DNA of 64,000 nucleotides from positions 111,426,696 to 111,490,695 of the forward strand of contig NC_135720.1 in NCBI RefSeq assembly GCF_964656455.1, given 5' to 3'. Positions within the stretch are counted from its first letter, which is position 1; every line of letters starts with the position of its first letter. The notes under the pieces are model-generated. The model was not told the origin of the DNA, did not search any database, and saw only the letters and a list, made by a program, of their open reading frames with translations. The DNA is from Halichoerus grypus. Its lineage: Eukaryota; Chordata; Mammalia; Carnivora; Phocidae. The position numbers and the translations under genes were made by a program. Positions 1-10,741 of this stretch are shown here, one piece after another.

Positions 1-199
1 TGTTCCAGACTCCCTTGCAGCTACAGTCCTGGAGACTGGACACGGAGTGTGGTCTTGGGAAGGTAGAAGCAAGACAAAGGGATGGTGGGCTGGACAAAAG
101 GGTGAAGGGGAGTGCGAGGTACAGGCTTGCAGTTGTGGAATGAGTAAGTCATAGGTAGAAAAGGGCACAGAACAAGGAAGATAATCAATGATATTGTCA

Positions 200-540
200 G
201 AGCAATGTATGGTGATGGAGGGTAGCTCCACTCATGGTGAGCATAGCATAATAGAAAACGTGTCGGGGGGCACCTGGGTGGCTCAGTCGTTAAGCGTCTG
301 CCTTCGGCTCAGGTCATGATCCCAGCGTCCTGGGATCGAGCCCCACATCGGGCTCTCCGCTCAGCGGGAAGTCTGCTTCTCCCTCTCCCACTCCCCCTGC
401 TGTGTTCCCTCTCTCACTGTCTCTCTCTGTCAAATAAATAAATAAAATCTTTAAAAAAAAAAAAAAAGAAAAAAGAAAACGTGTCGGATCCCTATATTGT
501 ACACCTGAAACTAATATAACATTGTGTGTCAACTATACTC
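200..540 (+). mobile_element. LINE-1 3' end fragment, interrupted by a CAN-SINE
   Basis: The text around 205-250 and 488-535 (GTACACCTGAAACTAATATA and following) is a carnivore L1 3' UTR type. A SINE at 267-473 splits it. Confidence 0.6.
267..473 (+). mobile_element. CAN-SINE, full length, young
   Basis: tRNA-Lys head, CT-rich middle, AATAAA tail and A-run. Perfect 14-bp target site duplication AGAAAACGTGTCGG at 253-266 and 474-487. Confidence 0.95.
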
Positions 541-1163
541 AGATTTCTTTAATTAATTGAGTAATTGGTTAATTAATTAATAAAAGGGGGGAGGCAGAGG
601 CTACATTCCTATTGCCTTTGATTTTGCTGCCAGCCAACAAGACTGTGGAGTAACCAACCCTGTTTCTAAGCAGCCACCTTCCAGTGTTTGGTCACTAGCT
701 TTGCTGTCTGCTGGAACCTCCCGGTCCCTGGGTTACATTTGTGGTGTTTTCTGGAAATCAACAGGTCCAAGGGTGGCCTCCTGATCCCCACTTTCCTGAG
801 GGGGCAGCAGCAGCTGATCCCTTGGCAAGTGGTTTGGCAGGGTGATGCCATGGGTTACCCCAGAGGCCCAGCACCAAACCTCTTGTGCCCGTCCGCAGAT
901 TGTGAAGGAACCAATTCCTTATGTGCAATCCCTTTCTGCCTCAATGTAGTGGTCTTTGGTTTCCTGCAGCTGGTCCTGAGTGATCTGGGGGTTTGGGAGA
1001 CCCAGTGCTCACCTGGGGGAGATCCCTCCATTAAACAGACAAGTGCCCATCTGATCCCGCCTCCTGTCTCCTAGCACAGAGCCAACTCCCTGCTTGTAAC
1101 AAAACACGTCCCCTCACTACCTCAGGGTAGTTCAAACTTGGTCAAAGAATTGTTGGCAGTCTT

Positions 1164-1347
1164 TCCTTTTTTTTAAGATTTTTATTTATTTATTTGAGAG
1201 AGCACAAGCAGGGGGAGGAGTATACGGAGAGGGAGAAGGAGACTCCCCGCTGAGCAGGGAGCCCGGCGCTGGACTCCATCCCAAGACCCTGGGATCATGA
1301 CCTGAGCCGAAGGCAGACGCTTAACCGACTGAGCCACCCAGGGACCC
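1164..1347 (-). mobile_element. CAN-SINE
   Basis: Reverse-oriented copy from T-run to the GCCACCCAGG head. 16-bp target duplication with one mismatch (1148-1163 and 1348-1363). Confidence 0.93.
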
Positions 1348-1744
1348 AATTGTTGGCGGTCTTAATAAACAAGTCCACAAGTTTCCTTTTGTTTGCCATC
1401 CTTGTTGAATTGCTTAAAAAAAAAAAATGTGAGTAGATGTGACAGGCTTGGTTTCCTCTGGCTGTCTTTGCCTGAGTAGGTTATATGTGGCTAGATGTTC
1501 ACTGACCTGCCTTTTATTACAATTCCCACAGGCTAACCAGATATGGAAATGATACTGCTCTGAATTTCCAGGTGACTTGCCAATTGAAGTCAACACTCAC
1601 GGGGTGTTACTATAAGCAAGCCTGTACAAAAAGCACCAAGGGAGATGCAAAGCTTCCCTCCAGGTGCCGAGAGTCTAGGAAGGAGAAATGCAGACAGACC
1701 AAATACCGAGTGCTGGGAGAGGGTCTCCGAGGCACTCCTCCAAA

Positions 1745-1905
1745 TGCATGAACTAACTTAAGTCTTACAACGATGCTCTGAAATAAGTCCTATTGTTTGC
1801 CCCACCTTACAGGTGAGAAAACTAAGGCCCGGGAAGGGTAAGTCACTCTTCCAGAGTCACACGTCGAGTGCACTGCCAGGATCTGAACCCAGGCAACCTG
1901 GCTCC
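1745..1905. repeat. MIR fragment
   Basis: Contains the MIR core wording (CCTTACAGGTGAGAAAACTA, then AAGTCACTC and GAACCCAGGC). Ancient and diverged. Confidence 0.6.
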
Positions 1906-2164
1906 AGAGCCTCTGCAGCTAATCGCATCCAGGCAATGTGTGAGTCTCCATGACAGTGTTAGGGGAGCAAAGCGAAGACAGAAGTCATTCAGCCTGAGGG
2001 GATCAGGGCAGGCTTCCCCTCCTCCGAAAGAAATCGTGCATCTTCTGTCAATTCGGCAAATGCGCATCGGACCTGGATTTTGTGCTGGTCCTTGAGAAGC
2101 GTGCGGGGCGTAGAAAGGTGAAGGAGACCTGTCTTCCTGCCCTTGACGGGCTCCTAGGTAGGAG

Positions 2165-2560
2165 GGGAAGCTGACAGCTAAGAACATTAATTGTGATGTG
2201 GGATAAGAAGGGCTTCCAAGTAGGCGGAAGCAGAGATAGCCCACGGGGTGTATCAACCCTGCAGGGGACTTCGGGTAAGAAAAGGCTTCTTAGAGGAGGG
2301 GACATACGAGTGGGGCTTTGAACAATGATGACGGTTTGCCAGGCTGACAGTTTGGGTGGGGTTGGCGTGGGCGCAGATTGAGGGAAGGGCAGAAGGCATC
2401 CCAGACGGAGGGAACAGCAAGTGCAAAGACAAGGAGGTGGGGAACACGAAGATGTGTCTGAGGGTGTGGGAGCTCAGCTGGGCTGCCACAGTGCTAGCGG
2501 CAGCTGCTAGAAGGGAGGCTGCAGAGGGAGGGGCAGTCATGTCTCGAAGAGACCACCGCG
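2165..2560. repeat. Probable L2-type LINE 3' fragment
   Basis: Text such as 'gggcttcttagaggaggg' and 'gggaacagcaagtgcaaag' (about 2,280 and 2,410) is typical of mammalian L2 3' ends. The ORFs here are not genes. The remaining stretch 1,365-2,740 shows no gene. Confidence 0.5.
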
Positions 2561-2748
2561 CTGTGCCAAAGGGTTTGCGCTTTTGTGCCCCGGGGAAGCG
2601 TTGTTCACAATGAGGGTTGTAACCCATTTGAGGATGTGAAATCGATTTAGTAGGTCAAGACCAGTATTGTTAAAAAGGAAAAGAAAATTGAATGGAATAG
2701 ACAAGAATAAATAGATGCGATACTTTTGTTATTAAGAGTAAGTACCAG

Positions 2749-2937
2749 GAGCGCCTGGGTGGCTCAGTCGGTGAAGCGTCCGACTTTTGGTTTTGGCTCA
2801 GGTCATGATCTCAGGGTGGTGAGATCGAGCCCTGTATCCGGGCTCCGCGCTGGGTGTGAAGCCTGCTTAAGATTCTCTCTCTCCCTCTCCCTCTGCCTCT
2901 CTCCCCACTCCTCTCTCTCTCTAAAAATAGCAATAAA
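2749..2937 (+). mobile_element. CAN-SINE, older subfamily
   Basis: Head GAGCGCCTGGGTGGCTCAG. Flanked by AAGAGTAAGTACC at 2734-2746 and 2938-2950. Confidence 0.92.
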
Positions 2938-2983
2938 AAGAGTAAGTACCAAAAAAAAGTTTAAAAAAGTAAGTACCATTTTA

Positions 2984-3117
2984 GGGTTGCCTGGTTGCCT
3001 CAGTTAGGAGAGCATGCGACCCTTGGTCTTGGGGTCGTGAGTTTGAGCCCCATGTTGGGGACAGAGTTTACTTAAAAAAAATAAATAAAGGGGGCATTTT
3101 TAAAAATGTTTAAAAAG
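2984..3117 (+). mobile_element. Short tRNA-Lys-type SINE (about 110 bp plus tail)
   Basis: Contains only the tRNA-like part (TTGCCTGGTTGCCTCAG to GAGCCCCATGTTGGGG) and an A-rich tail. Flanked by AGTAAGTACC at 2968 and 3118, the same target as the preceding SINE. Confidence 0.8.
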
Positions 3118-3125
3118 AGTAAGTA

Positions 3126-3540
3126 CCGTTTTGTGATAATGTTATTTCAGTTATATACAGGGTAGCAGATACTGCAAGCTTTCCATCAATCCATTCTCCT
3201 CTTTGAATTTTAATATCGGATCCTCAAGTGTTGACACTTGCTTGCCCAGACTACATTTTCCAGCCTCTTTTGCTGTCAGGTGTGGCCATGTTAGTAAGTT
3301 CTGGCCAATACAGCATGCTCCTTAAAAGAATTGACTTCTTTGTGTCTTTCCCTTTTCCCACTGGCTGGGATACAGATGTGATGGTAGGAACTGGAGCAGT
3401 CACCTTGGGCCCAGAGTTAGAAGCTCTGCATTGAGTGTGTTAAGTCCTTGAAAGGCACAACACCCCCAGACTATAAAAGAGGAATCAAGTTACATGAAAG
3501 AGAAGTTAACATCTATCTTATTTAAGGCACGCTAACATTT
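3126..3540. other. Intergenic, no gene; probable unassigned old interspersed repeat
   Basis: Bases 3,228-3,330 (cttgcccagactacattttc and following) read like a common old mammalian repeat that I cannot name. No coding signal. Confidence 0.35.
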
Positions 3541-3593
3541 ATATTACATTATCTCAAAAATAAAAAAAAAATAAAATAAATAAAAAAAAAAAA

Positions 3594-3784
3594 GGGGCGC
3601 CTGGGTGGCTCAGTTGGTTAAGCGACTGCCTTCGGCTCAGGTCATGATCCTGGAGTCCTGGGATCGAGTCCCACATCGGGCTCCCTGCTCAGCAGGGAGT
3701 CTGCTTCTCTCTCTGACCCTCCTCCCTCTAGTGCTCTCTCTCATTCTCTCTCTCGCAAATAAATAAAAAAAATAAATAAAATAA
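3594..3784 (+). mobile_element. CAN-SINE with A-rich sequence on both sides
   Basis: The target ATATTACATTATCTCA occurs at 3541-3556 and again near 3787-3802. An extra A/T-rich stretch (3557-3593) lies between the first copy and the SINE head, suggesting insertion into or next to an earlier A-tail. Confidence 0.88.
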
Positions 3785-4029
3785 ATATATTACATTATCT
3801 CAGACCAATCCCTAGTGCACATATGCATGTGTATGCATGTATGCACGTGTTCATATAGGTATATGTGTTTACACACACACACCCCAGGCCATATTGTATA
3901 TTATACTCATTACTATGGATTGTGGTAAGAGAGAGAGAGAAAGAGAGAGAAACTGCCTGTCCTTAAAAGCTGTTTTAAGCAAGTGAGAAATGTGGTAAGT
4001 TTGTGTTCCCAAGCTGAAAAGAATCTTAA

Positions 4030-4150
4030 GGATCACTTAGCCCACTTACTCCCTCTTCTAACTGATAGGGAAACTTAGGCCCCTAGGGGTTAGGTAACTG
4101 ATTCAAGGTCCTGGAGCTAAGTGGCAGGAGCTGGTCCTTGAACTCTGATC
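4030..4150. repeat. MIR fragment
   Basis: Diverged MIR core ('gatagggaaacttaggcccc', then a 'ctaagtggcaggagctgg' end). Flanking 3,800-3,960 holds short CA/TG and GA runs. Confidence 0.5.
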
Positions 4151-4180
4151 TCTTTATCCAAGACTGGGCCCCTTCAGACT

Positions 4181-4285
4181 TTTTTTTTTTTTTTAAGTTA
4201 GCTCCACAACTGAGGTGGGGCTTGAACTCATGACCTTGAGATCAAGAGTCACATACTCTACCCACTGAGCCAACCAGGCGCCCCC
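4181..4285 (-). mobile_element. Short tRNA-Lys-type SINE
   Basis: T-run then the complement of the tRNA-like unit ending GCCAACCAGGCGCCCC. Imperfect target duplication GACTGGGCCCCTTCA / GACTAGGCCCCTTCA. The stretch 4,290-4,760 holds no recognised feature. Confidence 0.85.
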
Positions 4286-4764
4286 TGACTAGGCCCCTTC
4301 AATGTCGCCAGTCAACAAAGATTCATTTACCTTGCTCTCGCTTTCAATCTTCAAACATTTTTCTGCATCACATTATTCTCTAATCATCTAACTCAATTCA
4401 AATCAGAAAATATTTGTTGTAAACCTACCATATACTGGATTGTAAAGACAGGAACGACCTTCCTGAAAAGCTCCTTAACTGGCATCATAGATAGACACAA
4501 AAGTAAGTATGGCTCTGTGTCCACGCGCGGATGAGTACGCGTCCGTGTGTTTCCGAGCTCTGACGCCTAAGAGGCTGTAAGAAGCTGTTGACGCCCCAGT
4601 CACAGTGGAGCACATCCAAGGCCCAGACTGGTTTTTAAATACCTTTCTTCAGTGAAAGAAACCAAGGTTCCTTGGAGCAGTGGTTGATTCCAGGACTGGG
4701 AAGGGAAAGCCCCAGATGAGCCTGGAGCATCTTGTGGTGGCAGAAAGTAAGAAAGTGCTTAGGA

Positions 4765-4974
4765 GGGGCACCTGGGTGGCTCAGCTGGTGAAGCGTCGGC
4801 CTTCGGCTCAGGTCAGATCCCAGTGTCCTGGGATCGAGTCCCGCGTCGGGCTCCCTGCTCAGCGGGGAGCCTGCTTCTCCCTCCGCCTGCCGCTCTCCCT
4901 GATTGTGCTCTCGCTCTCTCTCTCTGACAAAGAAATAAATAAAATCTCTAAAATAAAATAAAATAAAATAAAAA
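4765..4974 (+). mobile_element. CAN-SINE
   Basis: Complete head and CT-rich body, ending in an AAAAT microsatellite tail (4,944-4,974). Confidence 0.92.
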
Positions 4975-5218
4975 AGTCAATCATTGCAGGAACAAATGAT
5001 CTCCTCAACTGAGGATCTAGATGACTGGAAATATAAAGATTTCAAAATTCAGTTGGGTGGGCTTGAATAATGACACTTAGTGGTAACTGAAACCAAAACC
5101 CACTTGTAGTGGACAAGTCCTAGAGCAGAAGGGTAAAGTCCTGGCACTAGTCTTATCTCTGCCACTTAAGTCTTGTCACCCTAAACATTTATAACATGGG
5201 GATAAGACTGTTTCCCTT

Positions 5219-5347
5219 GGGGCGCCTGGCTGGCTCAGGCTGTGCAGCGTGTGACTCTGGATCTCAGGATCATGAGTTCGAGCCTCATGTTGTATGCAGC
5301 GATTACTTAAAAAAGAAAAAAGAAAAAGAAAATAAACAAACAAACAA
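5219..5347 (+). mobile_element. Short tRNA-Lys-type SINE
   Basis: GGGGCGCCTGGCTGGCTCAG head, B-box-like GAGTTCGAGCC, then AAGAAA/AAAC tail. Target duplication AAGACTGTTTCCCTT / AAGACCATTTCCCTT. Flanks 4,975-5,218 and 5,365-5,885 show no gene. Confidence 0.87.
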
Positions 5348-5887
5348 AAGACCATTTCCCTTGCCTACCTCACGTTTTCCCAAAGAAACAAAACATATGA
5401 AAGAAAGGTTAATTGCAAAAAAAACCCCACAAAAACCAGTACTTGTGATATATTTAGTGCTGTGTTTTTCACATTTTTGTGCTTTGTATTGGTGACTTTG
5501 CTGTTTAAAACTGCCCCCACTGGGGTGGTGCAGTGTCCCTAAGTGACACGCCTCACGGCGAAAACACATGTGTTAGATAAGCTTCCCTCAGACATGACTT
5601 ATAAGGCTGTTGGCCATGAGTTCAATGTGAATGAGTTAATATATATATTAAATCAGATGTCTTTAAACAGAAACACATATGGAATGTTGGTGACCAGAGG
5701 CTCACAGGAACCCAACCCTGTATTCACCTAGGAGTGCTGGTTCAGTGTTCAACAGCGACTTCACAGAACACAGCTATTATGAAAAGTGAGCATTGACAGC
5801 ATTTAGTAGTGCCTTCTGCATGTCTGGCCCACCCTATGCCTTCTTTGACATGGTCTCAAGTACTCCTTACAACATCCTAGTAAAAAG

Positions 5888-6133
5888 ATTTTTGTGAAAC
5901 CAGAGGGGGAGACAAACCATAAGACTCTTAATCCTAGGAAACAAACTGAGGGTTGCTGGAGGGGAGAGGGGTGGGGGGATGGGGTAACTGGGTGATGGAC
6001 ATCGGGGAGGGTATGTGTTGTAATGAGCACTGGGTGTTATATAAGACTGATGAATCACAGACCTGTACCCCTGAAACAAATAATACATTATATGTTAATT
6101 AATTGAATTTAAAAAATAAATTAAAAAAAAAAA
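5888..6133 (+). mobile_element. Carnivore LINE-1 3' end, 5'-truncated
   Basis: Ends with the common carnivore L1 3' UTR (GGGTATGTGTTGTAATGAGC, ACTGGGTGTTATATAAGACT) and an A-tail at 6,110-6,133. About 245 bp, no ORF2 part. Confidence 0.8.
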
Positions 6134-6134
6134 G

Positions 6135-7480
6135 GTTTTTGTCTTGAGTTTCTACTAGTCATGTAAGTGTTGAAGTTGGCTGGCTTTTCTGCCATGTTCT
6201 CACCCCTGACAGATGTCTGATTAGCTGGGTAATTTGTGGTCACATTTTTTTCAAGGAGGCCGATAATTTTCCCCGATGACTAGATTCTGTCCTTGCCAAT
6301 TTCAAAGAGAAAATACTTACTGAAAATACTTACTCACTTGAAATTTGTTCCCAAATTTCCTACAACTTTTTATGATGAAAAGGTCAATCTACAGAAAAGT
6401 TGAAAAAACAGTAGAATGAACAATTCCTAAACTCTTTGAAGGTTTGTCATATGAGAAGGTGATCAGATTCATGCAGAGTCTAAGAACGGAGCTAGGACCA
6501 AGGCGGGGAAGGTAGCAGAAGACAAACTTCAGCTTGAAAAAAGGAAGAATGTTCTGTCTTGCTGGGCGGGGGTGGGGGGGGTGGCCCCAGCTAAGGTAGA
6601 ATGCATACGGACAGGGACGTGGTGGAGCAGATCCCTAGACCAGATAGGACGAAGGTCTAGACAACAGCTCAAGTCTACAAGGCTGCAAGCCACTGTTTTG
6701 TCTGAGTTCTAGAATCGGCCCGGCATTGTTTTCATAGCGGTTGTGTGGTATTTTGGCCACCTCATGTGTTAACTCAGCATTTAAGGGCGGATCTGAGTGC
6801 CCAACATCCATTTGTAATGGGGTTTCTCTGGGAAGATGGGTTGAATTTCAAACACACGATACACAAACAAACTTCTGAAACATGACCCTATAGAAGGTGG
6901 AGAATTGTCCGTTCTTCTTTTTCCTTGTCCTTAAACTCCTTGGAGTGTCCCAGCTGCCCTCCTCCTGCCACTGTTCTGGGATTTGGGGACGAGGTCTGTG
7001 TTTGCCTTATTAAATGATAATTTTCTAAACTTCGGATTCCAACATGGGTTTGACCAGACAGGAAAGAAGAAGACCCGAGATCTGCCCCCCACCCCCTTAC
7101 CCCCACTGGAGTCAGATTTGCCCAGTCCAGCTCCGTGATTTTGTCTGAAGTAAATGCCTAGGGTGATAGATAATCCTGCCTCACGGAGAGCCTGACCTGA
7201 CACCTTTAGCCCACATTCTCTTCTTAGGCCTCCAGTAGCTATTTGTATCTGTACGGTGCAGACAACATATTTGTGGTGCTTGGTTACAATTTATTTCATC
7301 ATTTGATTATGTATCTTCTTGTCTGTTCTCCAGATGTTCCGCGTGCCTTGCTCTTGCTTTTTCAGAAGATGGTAAACCTTGACCTTACATCTGCCCCTAA
7401 TATACTCCTCTTTTAGGATCTCTGGAAAACCAAGGGCAGTGGCAATGTGGTATATAAGGAAAGGCCCTAAACTTGGAGAC
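6135..7480. other. Intergenic, no gene seen
   Basis: Unique-looking DNA without a convincing ORF, splice pattern or recognised repeat. A G-run lies at about 6,565-6,585. Confidence 0.4.
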
Positions 7481-7484
7481 AGAT

Positions 7485-7640
7485 AAACTTAGAATTCTAC
7501 TCTCTGCCATTTCCCAGCCATGTGACCTTGGTAAATTGTTTAATCCCTGAGTCTTGGTTTTCTCATTTCTGAAAGGGAAATGATTATACACTTGTCAAGT
7601 GTCTGTTATGTGCTAGGCACCCAATAAATGGTCATCCTCA
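7485..7640. repeat. MIR fragment
   Basis: Bases such as 'cagccatgtgaccttggtaa' and 'aagtgtctgttatgtgctag' give a MIR core. Confidence 0.65.
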
Positions 7641-7644
7641 CAAA

Positions 7645-7885
7645 TGAGCCCATGCCGTATGACACCATTTAAATGAAATTCTGGAACAGGCAAAACTAAT
7701 CTATAGTGACAGAAAGTAGATCAGTGGTTGCCTGGGGCTGGTGGGGGTGGGATGGACAGATTGACTGCAAAGGACCAAGGGAACATTTGAGGGTGGTGGA
7801 AGTGTTCTATAGCTTGATTGTGATAGTGTTTACACAGGTGTGTACTTTTGTCAAAATACATCCAATCGTGCACTTAAAATGGATG
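7645..7885 (+). repeat. Old L1M-type LINE fragment
   Basis: Wording like 'gtggttgcctggggctgg' and 'cacttaaaatggatg' is characteristic of old mammalian L1 3' regions. Not coding. Confidence 0.55.
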
Positions 7886-7890
7886 CTATT

Positions 7891-8043
7891 GGGGCGCCTG
7901 GTTACCTCAGCTGGTTAAGTGGGGATCGAGCCCCACATTGGGCTCCCTGCTCAGCAGGGGAGTCCGCTTCTCCCTCTCCTTCTGCACCGCTCATGCTCTC
8001 TCTCTCTCTCTAATAAATAAAATCTTTAAAAAATAAAATAAAA
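7891..8043 (+). mobile_element. CAN-SINE with internal deletion
   Basis: After GGTTAAGT the element jumps to GGGGATCGAGCC, losing about 50 bases of the tRNA-related part (B-box region). Tail AAATAAAATCTTT is normal. Confidence 0.88.
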
Positions 8044-8090
8044 AGGGTGCAATTTAGTGTTTGTAAATGATCCCTCAGTAAAGTTGGCTT

Positions 8091-8284
8091 ATTTATTTTT
8101 TTAAAGATTTTATTTATTTATTTGACAGACACAGCAAGAGAGGGAACACAAGTAGGGGGAGTGGGAGAGGGAGAAGCAGGCTTCCCGCCGAGGAGGAAGC
8201 CCGATGCGGGACTCGATCCCAGGACCCAGGATCATGACCTGAGCCGAAGGCAGACGCCCAATGACTGAGCCACCCAGGCGCCCC
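8091..8284 (-). mobile_element. CAN-SINE
   Basis: Reverse copy; target TAAAGTTGG(C/T)TT at 8079-8090 and 8285-8296. Its head faces the head of the next plus-strand SINE 31 bp away. Confidence 0.93.
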
Positions 8285-8315
8285 TAAAGTTGGTTTAAAA
8301 AAAAAGAAAAGTTCT

Positions 8316-8500
8316 GGGGCACCTGGGTGGCTCAGTTGGTCAAGTGTCAAACTCTTGATTTGTGATCTCAGGGTCATGGGATCAAGCCCCGCATCAGGCT
8401 CTGACTCAGCAGAGTCTGCTTGTCTCTCTCCCTCTGCTCCTCCCCTCACTCGTGTTCTGTCTCTCTCTCTCTAAAATAAACAAATACATAATATATATAT
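8316..8500 (+). mobile_element. CAN-SINE
   Basis: Complete, diverged copy ending in an AT-rich tail (8,485-8,505). Forms a head-to-head inverted pair with the copy at 8091-8284. Confidence 0.9.
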
Positions 8501-8565
8501 TTTTTAAGTTCATTCCTTTCCTTTCTCCATCAATGAAAATGGGTTAGATTAAGGAACATGTTCCA

Positions 8566-8768
8566 GGGGCGCCTGGATGGCTCAGTTGGTTGAGCATTCC
8601 ACACGTGGTTTTGGCTCAGGTCATGATCTCATGGGTCATGGGACAGAGCCTACCTCAGGCTCCGCGCTCGGCAGGGAGTCAGCTTGAAGGCTCTCTCCCT
8701 CTGCCCCTCCCCCTACGCGCTCTCTTTCTCAGTCTCTCTCTAAAAAAGAAATTAATTAGTTTTAAAGA
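8566..8768 (+). mobile_element. CAN-SINE
   Basis: Older copy. Target duplication GAACATGTTCCA / GAACACATTCCA. Confidence 0.9.
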
Positions 8769-8915
8769 AAAGGGAACACATTCCAGAGCCAAATATACAT
8801 TTTATTTTTCATTTTAGATTATTCATATGACTGTATAATTTTCCCCATGGATTGGTGTAAATAAATGAGAACGGGTTTGATATCAAAACTCTTTTTCTTT
8901 TCAAATCTCTCTCAC

Positions 8916-9130
8916 TTTTTTTTAAAGATTTATTTATTTGAGAGAAAGAGAAAGAGAGAAAGAGTTGGTGGAGGGGCAGAGGGAAAGAGACAGAGAAACT
9001 TAAGCAGACTTGCCACTGAGCTCGGAGCCCCATGGTGTCAGACTCCCCAGGGCTCAATACCACCTTGAGATCAAACTGAGCCAAAACCAAGACTTGGATG
9101 CTTAACCGACTGAGCCACCCAGGCGCCCCT
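8916..9130 (-). mobile_element. CAN-SINE, first of three at one target
   Basis: Older, more diverged reverse copy. The target CAAATCTCTCT occurs at 8902-8912 and 9131-9141. Confidence 0.92.
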
Positions 9131-9143
9131 CAAATCTCTCTTC

Positions 9144-9342
9144 TTTTTTTTTAAAGATTTTATTTATTTATTTGACAGAGAGACACCCAGCAAGAGAGGG
9201 AACACAAGCAGGGGGAGTGGGAGAGGGAGAAGCAGGCTTCCCGCGGAGCAGGGAGCCCGATGTGGGGCTCGATCCCAGGACCCTGGGATCATGACCTGAG
9301 CTGAAGGCAGATGCTTAACGACTGAGCCACCCAGGCGCCCCT
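9144..9342 (-). mobile_element. CAN-SINE, second of three at one target
   Basis: Younger subfamily (GACAGAGAGAC type). Followed by CAAATCTCTCT at 9343-9353. Confidence 0.94.
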
Positions 9343-9361
9343 CAAATCTCTCTCTCTCTCT

Positions 9362-9560
9362 CTTTTTTTTAAAGATTTTATTTATTTATTTGACAGAGAG
9401 AGACACAGCAAGAGAGGGAACACAAGCAGGGGGAGTGGGAGAGGGAGAAGCAGGCTTTCCGTGGAGCAGGGAGCACATTGAGGGGCTCGATCCCAGGACC
9501 CTGGGATCATGACCTGAGCCGAAGGCAGACGCTTAACGACTGAGCCACCCAGGCGTCCCA
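9362..9560 (-). mobile_element. CAN-SINE, third of three at one target
   Basis: Similar to the second copy but with many point differences. Followed by AAATCTCTCT at 9562-9571. The stretch 9,575-9,940 shows no feature. Confidence 0.94.
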
Positions 9561-9952
9561 GAAATCTCTCTTTTTAACTGACTTGTACTATGAAGTTGGA
9601 AGGACGTGTCACAAGGGATGTGAAGGCAGATAGACTCTGGCACCAAGACACAAGGAAACTATACTTAAAGTACCACACATTTTCCCCAAATCACCAACTT
9701 AAAAGGGAAAAGAATTTTTCTGGTGAAATTAAAGCAGTGAGGGCTTAGAGAAGGGTGCCTGTCACATGTGTCTACTTGCCTGCCTCCCTGCCACCCTCAT
9801 CCTCCATCTTGTCACATGACTCCTCCATTCCTCGGGGGAGGGGCACACCAGATGTCTTTTAAGGAATTTTCCCGGAGTCTGCTCATTGGACATAACTTTG
9901 TTGTGTGTCCACAGGTAGCTGCAAGGAAATCTGAAGAATTTAGTCCTCCTTT

Positions 9953-10169
9953 TTTTTTTAAAGTGTTCTTTTTTTTTTTTTAAGATTTTATTTATTTATT
10001 TGACAGAGAGAGACACAGCGAGAGAGGGAACACAAGCAGGGGGAGTGGGAGAGGGAGAAGCAGGCTTCTCACTGAGCAGGGAGCCTGATGTGGGGCTCGA
10101 TCCCAGGACCCTGGGACCATGACCTGAGCCAAAGGCAGACGCTTAACGACTGAGCCACCCAGGCGCCCC
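9953..10169 (-). mobile_element. CAN-SINE, young
   Basis: Target duplication TTAGTCCTCCTT on both sides (9940 and 10170). The T-rich tail is interrupted by AAAGTGTTC (9,960-9,968). Confidence 0.93.
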
Positions 10170-10199
10170 TTAGTCCTCCTTCTTAAGGAAGGCCATATT

Positions 10200-10318
10200 G
10201 GGGCATCTGGCTGGCTCAGTTGGTGGAGCATGTGACTCCTGATCTCGGGGTCATGAGTTCAAGCCCCACATTGGGTGGAGAGCCTCCTTTAAAAATAATC
10301 ATAAAAAATGTTTTAATT
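10200..10318 (+). mobile_element. Short tRNA-Lys-type SINE
   Basis: GGGGCATCTGGCTGGCTCAG head, GTCATGAGTTCAAGCCCC B-box, AAAATAATCATAAAAAATG tail. First of three elements packed between two copies of a TAAGGAA(G/T)GCCATAT target. Confidence 0.85.
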
Positions 10319-10320
10319 AG

Positions 10321-10503
10321 GGGCACCTGGGTGGCTCAGATGGCTGGGCATCTGCCTTTGGCTCAGGTCGTGATCTCCAGGTCCTGGGATCGAACCCCAC
10401 TTTGGGTTCCTGGCTTGGCAGAGAATCTGCTTCTCCCTCTCCCTCTGCCTCTCCCCCTGCTTGTGCACTCTCTCTCTCTAATGAATAAATAAAATCTTTT
10501 AAA
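10321..10503 (+). mobile_element. CAN-SINE
   Basis: Complete copy inserted in the A/T-rich tail of the preceding short SINE; TTAATTA-like repeats flank it. Confidence 0.9.
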
Positions 10504-10531
10504 AATTTTTTTTAATTAAATTAAAAATATA

Positions 10532-10741
10532 GGGGCACCTGGGTGGCTCAGTAGGTTAAGAGATTGCCTTTGGCTCGGGTCATATTCTTGGGGTCCTGGG
10601 ATTGAGCCCTATATTGGGTTTGCTGCTCAGCAGGGAGTATGCTTCTCCCTCTGCCAACCCCCACCCGCTCATGCTCTCTTTGTCTCTCAAATAAATAAAA
10701 TCTTTTAAAAATAATAATAATTATATATATATATATATATG
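10532..10741 (+). mobile_element. CAN-SINE with AT microsatellite tail
   Basis: Tail grows into AATAATAATT and a TA run (10,722-10,741). Next to it is a second copy of the AAGGAATGCCATAT target. The AT-rich stretch 10,760-11,055 has no gene; a G-run lies at 10,997-11,007. Confidence 0.9.

Noticed and set aside
8916..9560. Regularly spaced repeats that could suggest a CRISPR-like array
   Set aside because: The units are three SINEs about 200 bp long with poly(T) tails, separated by target duplications.
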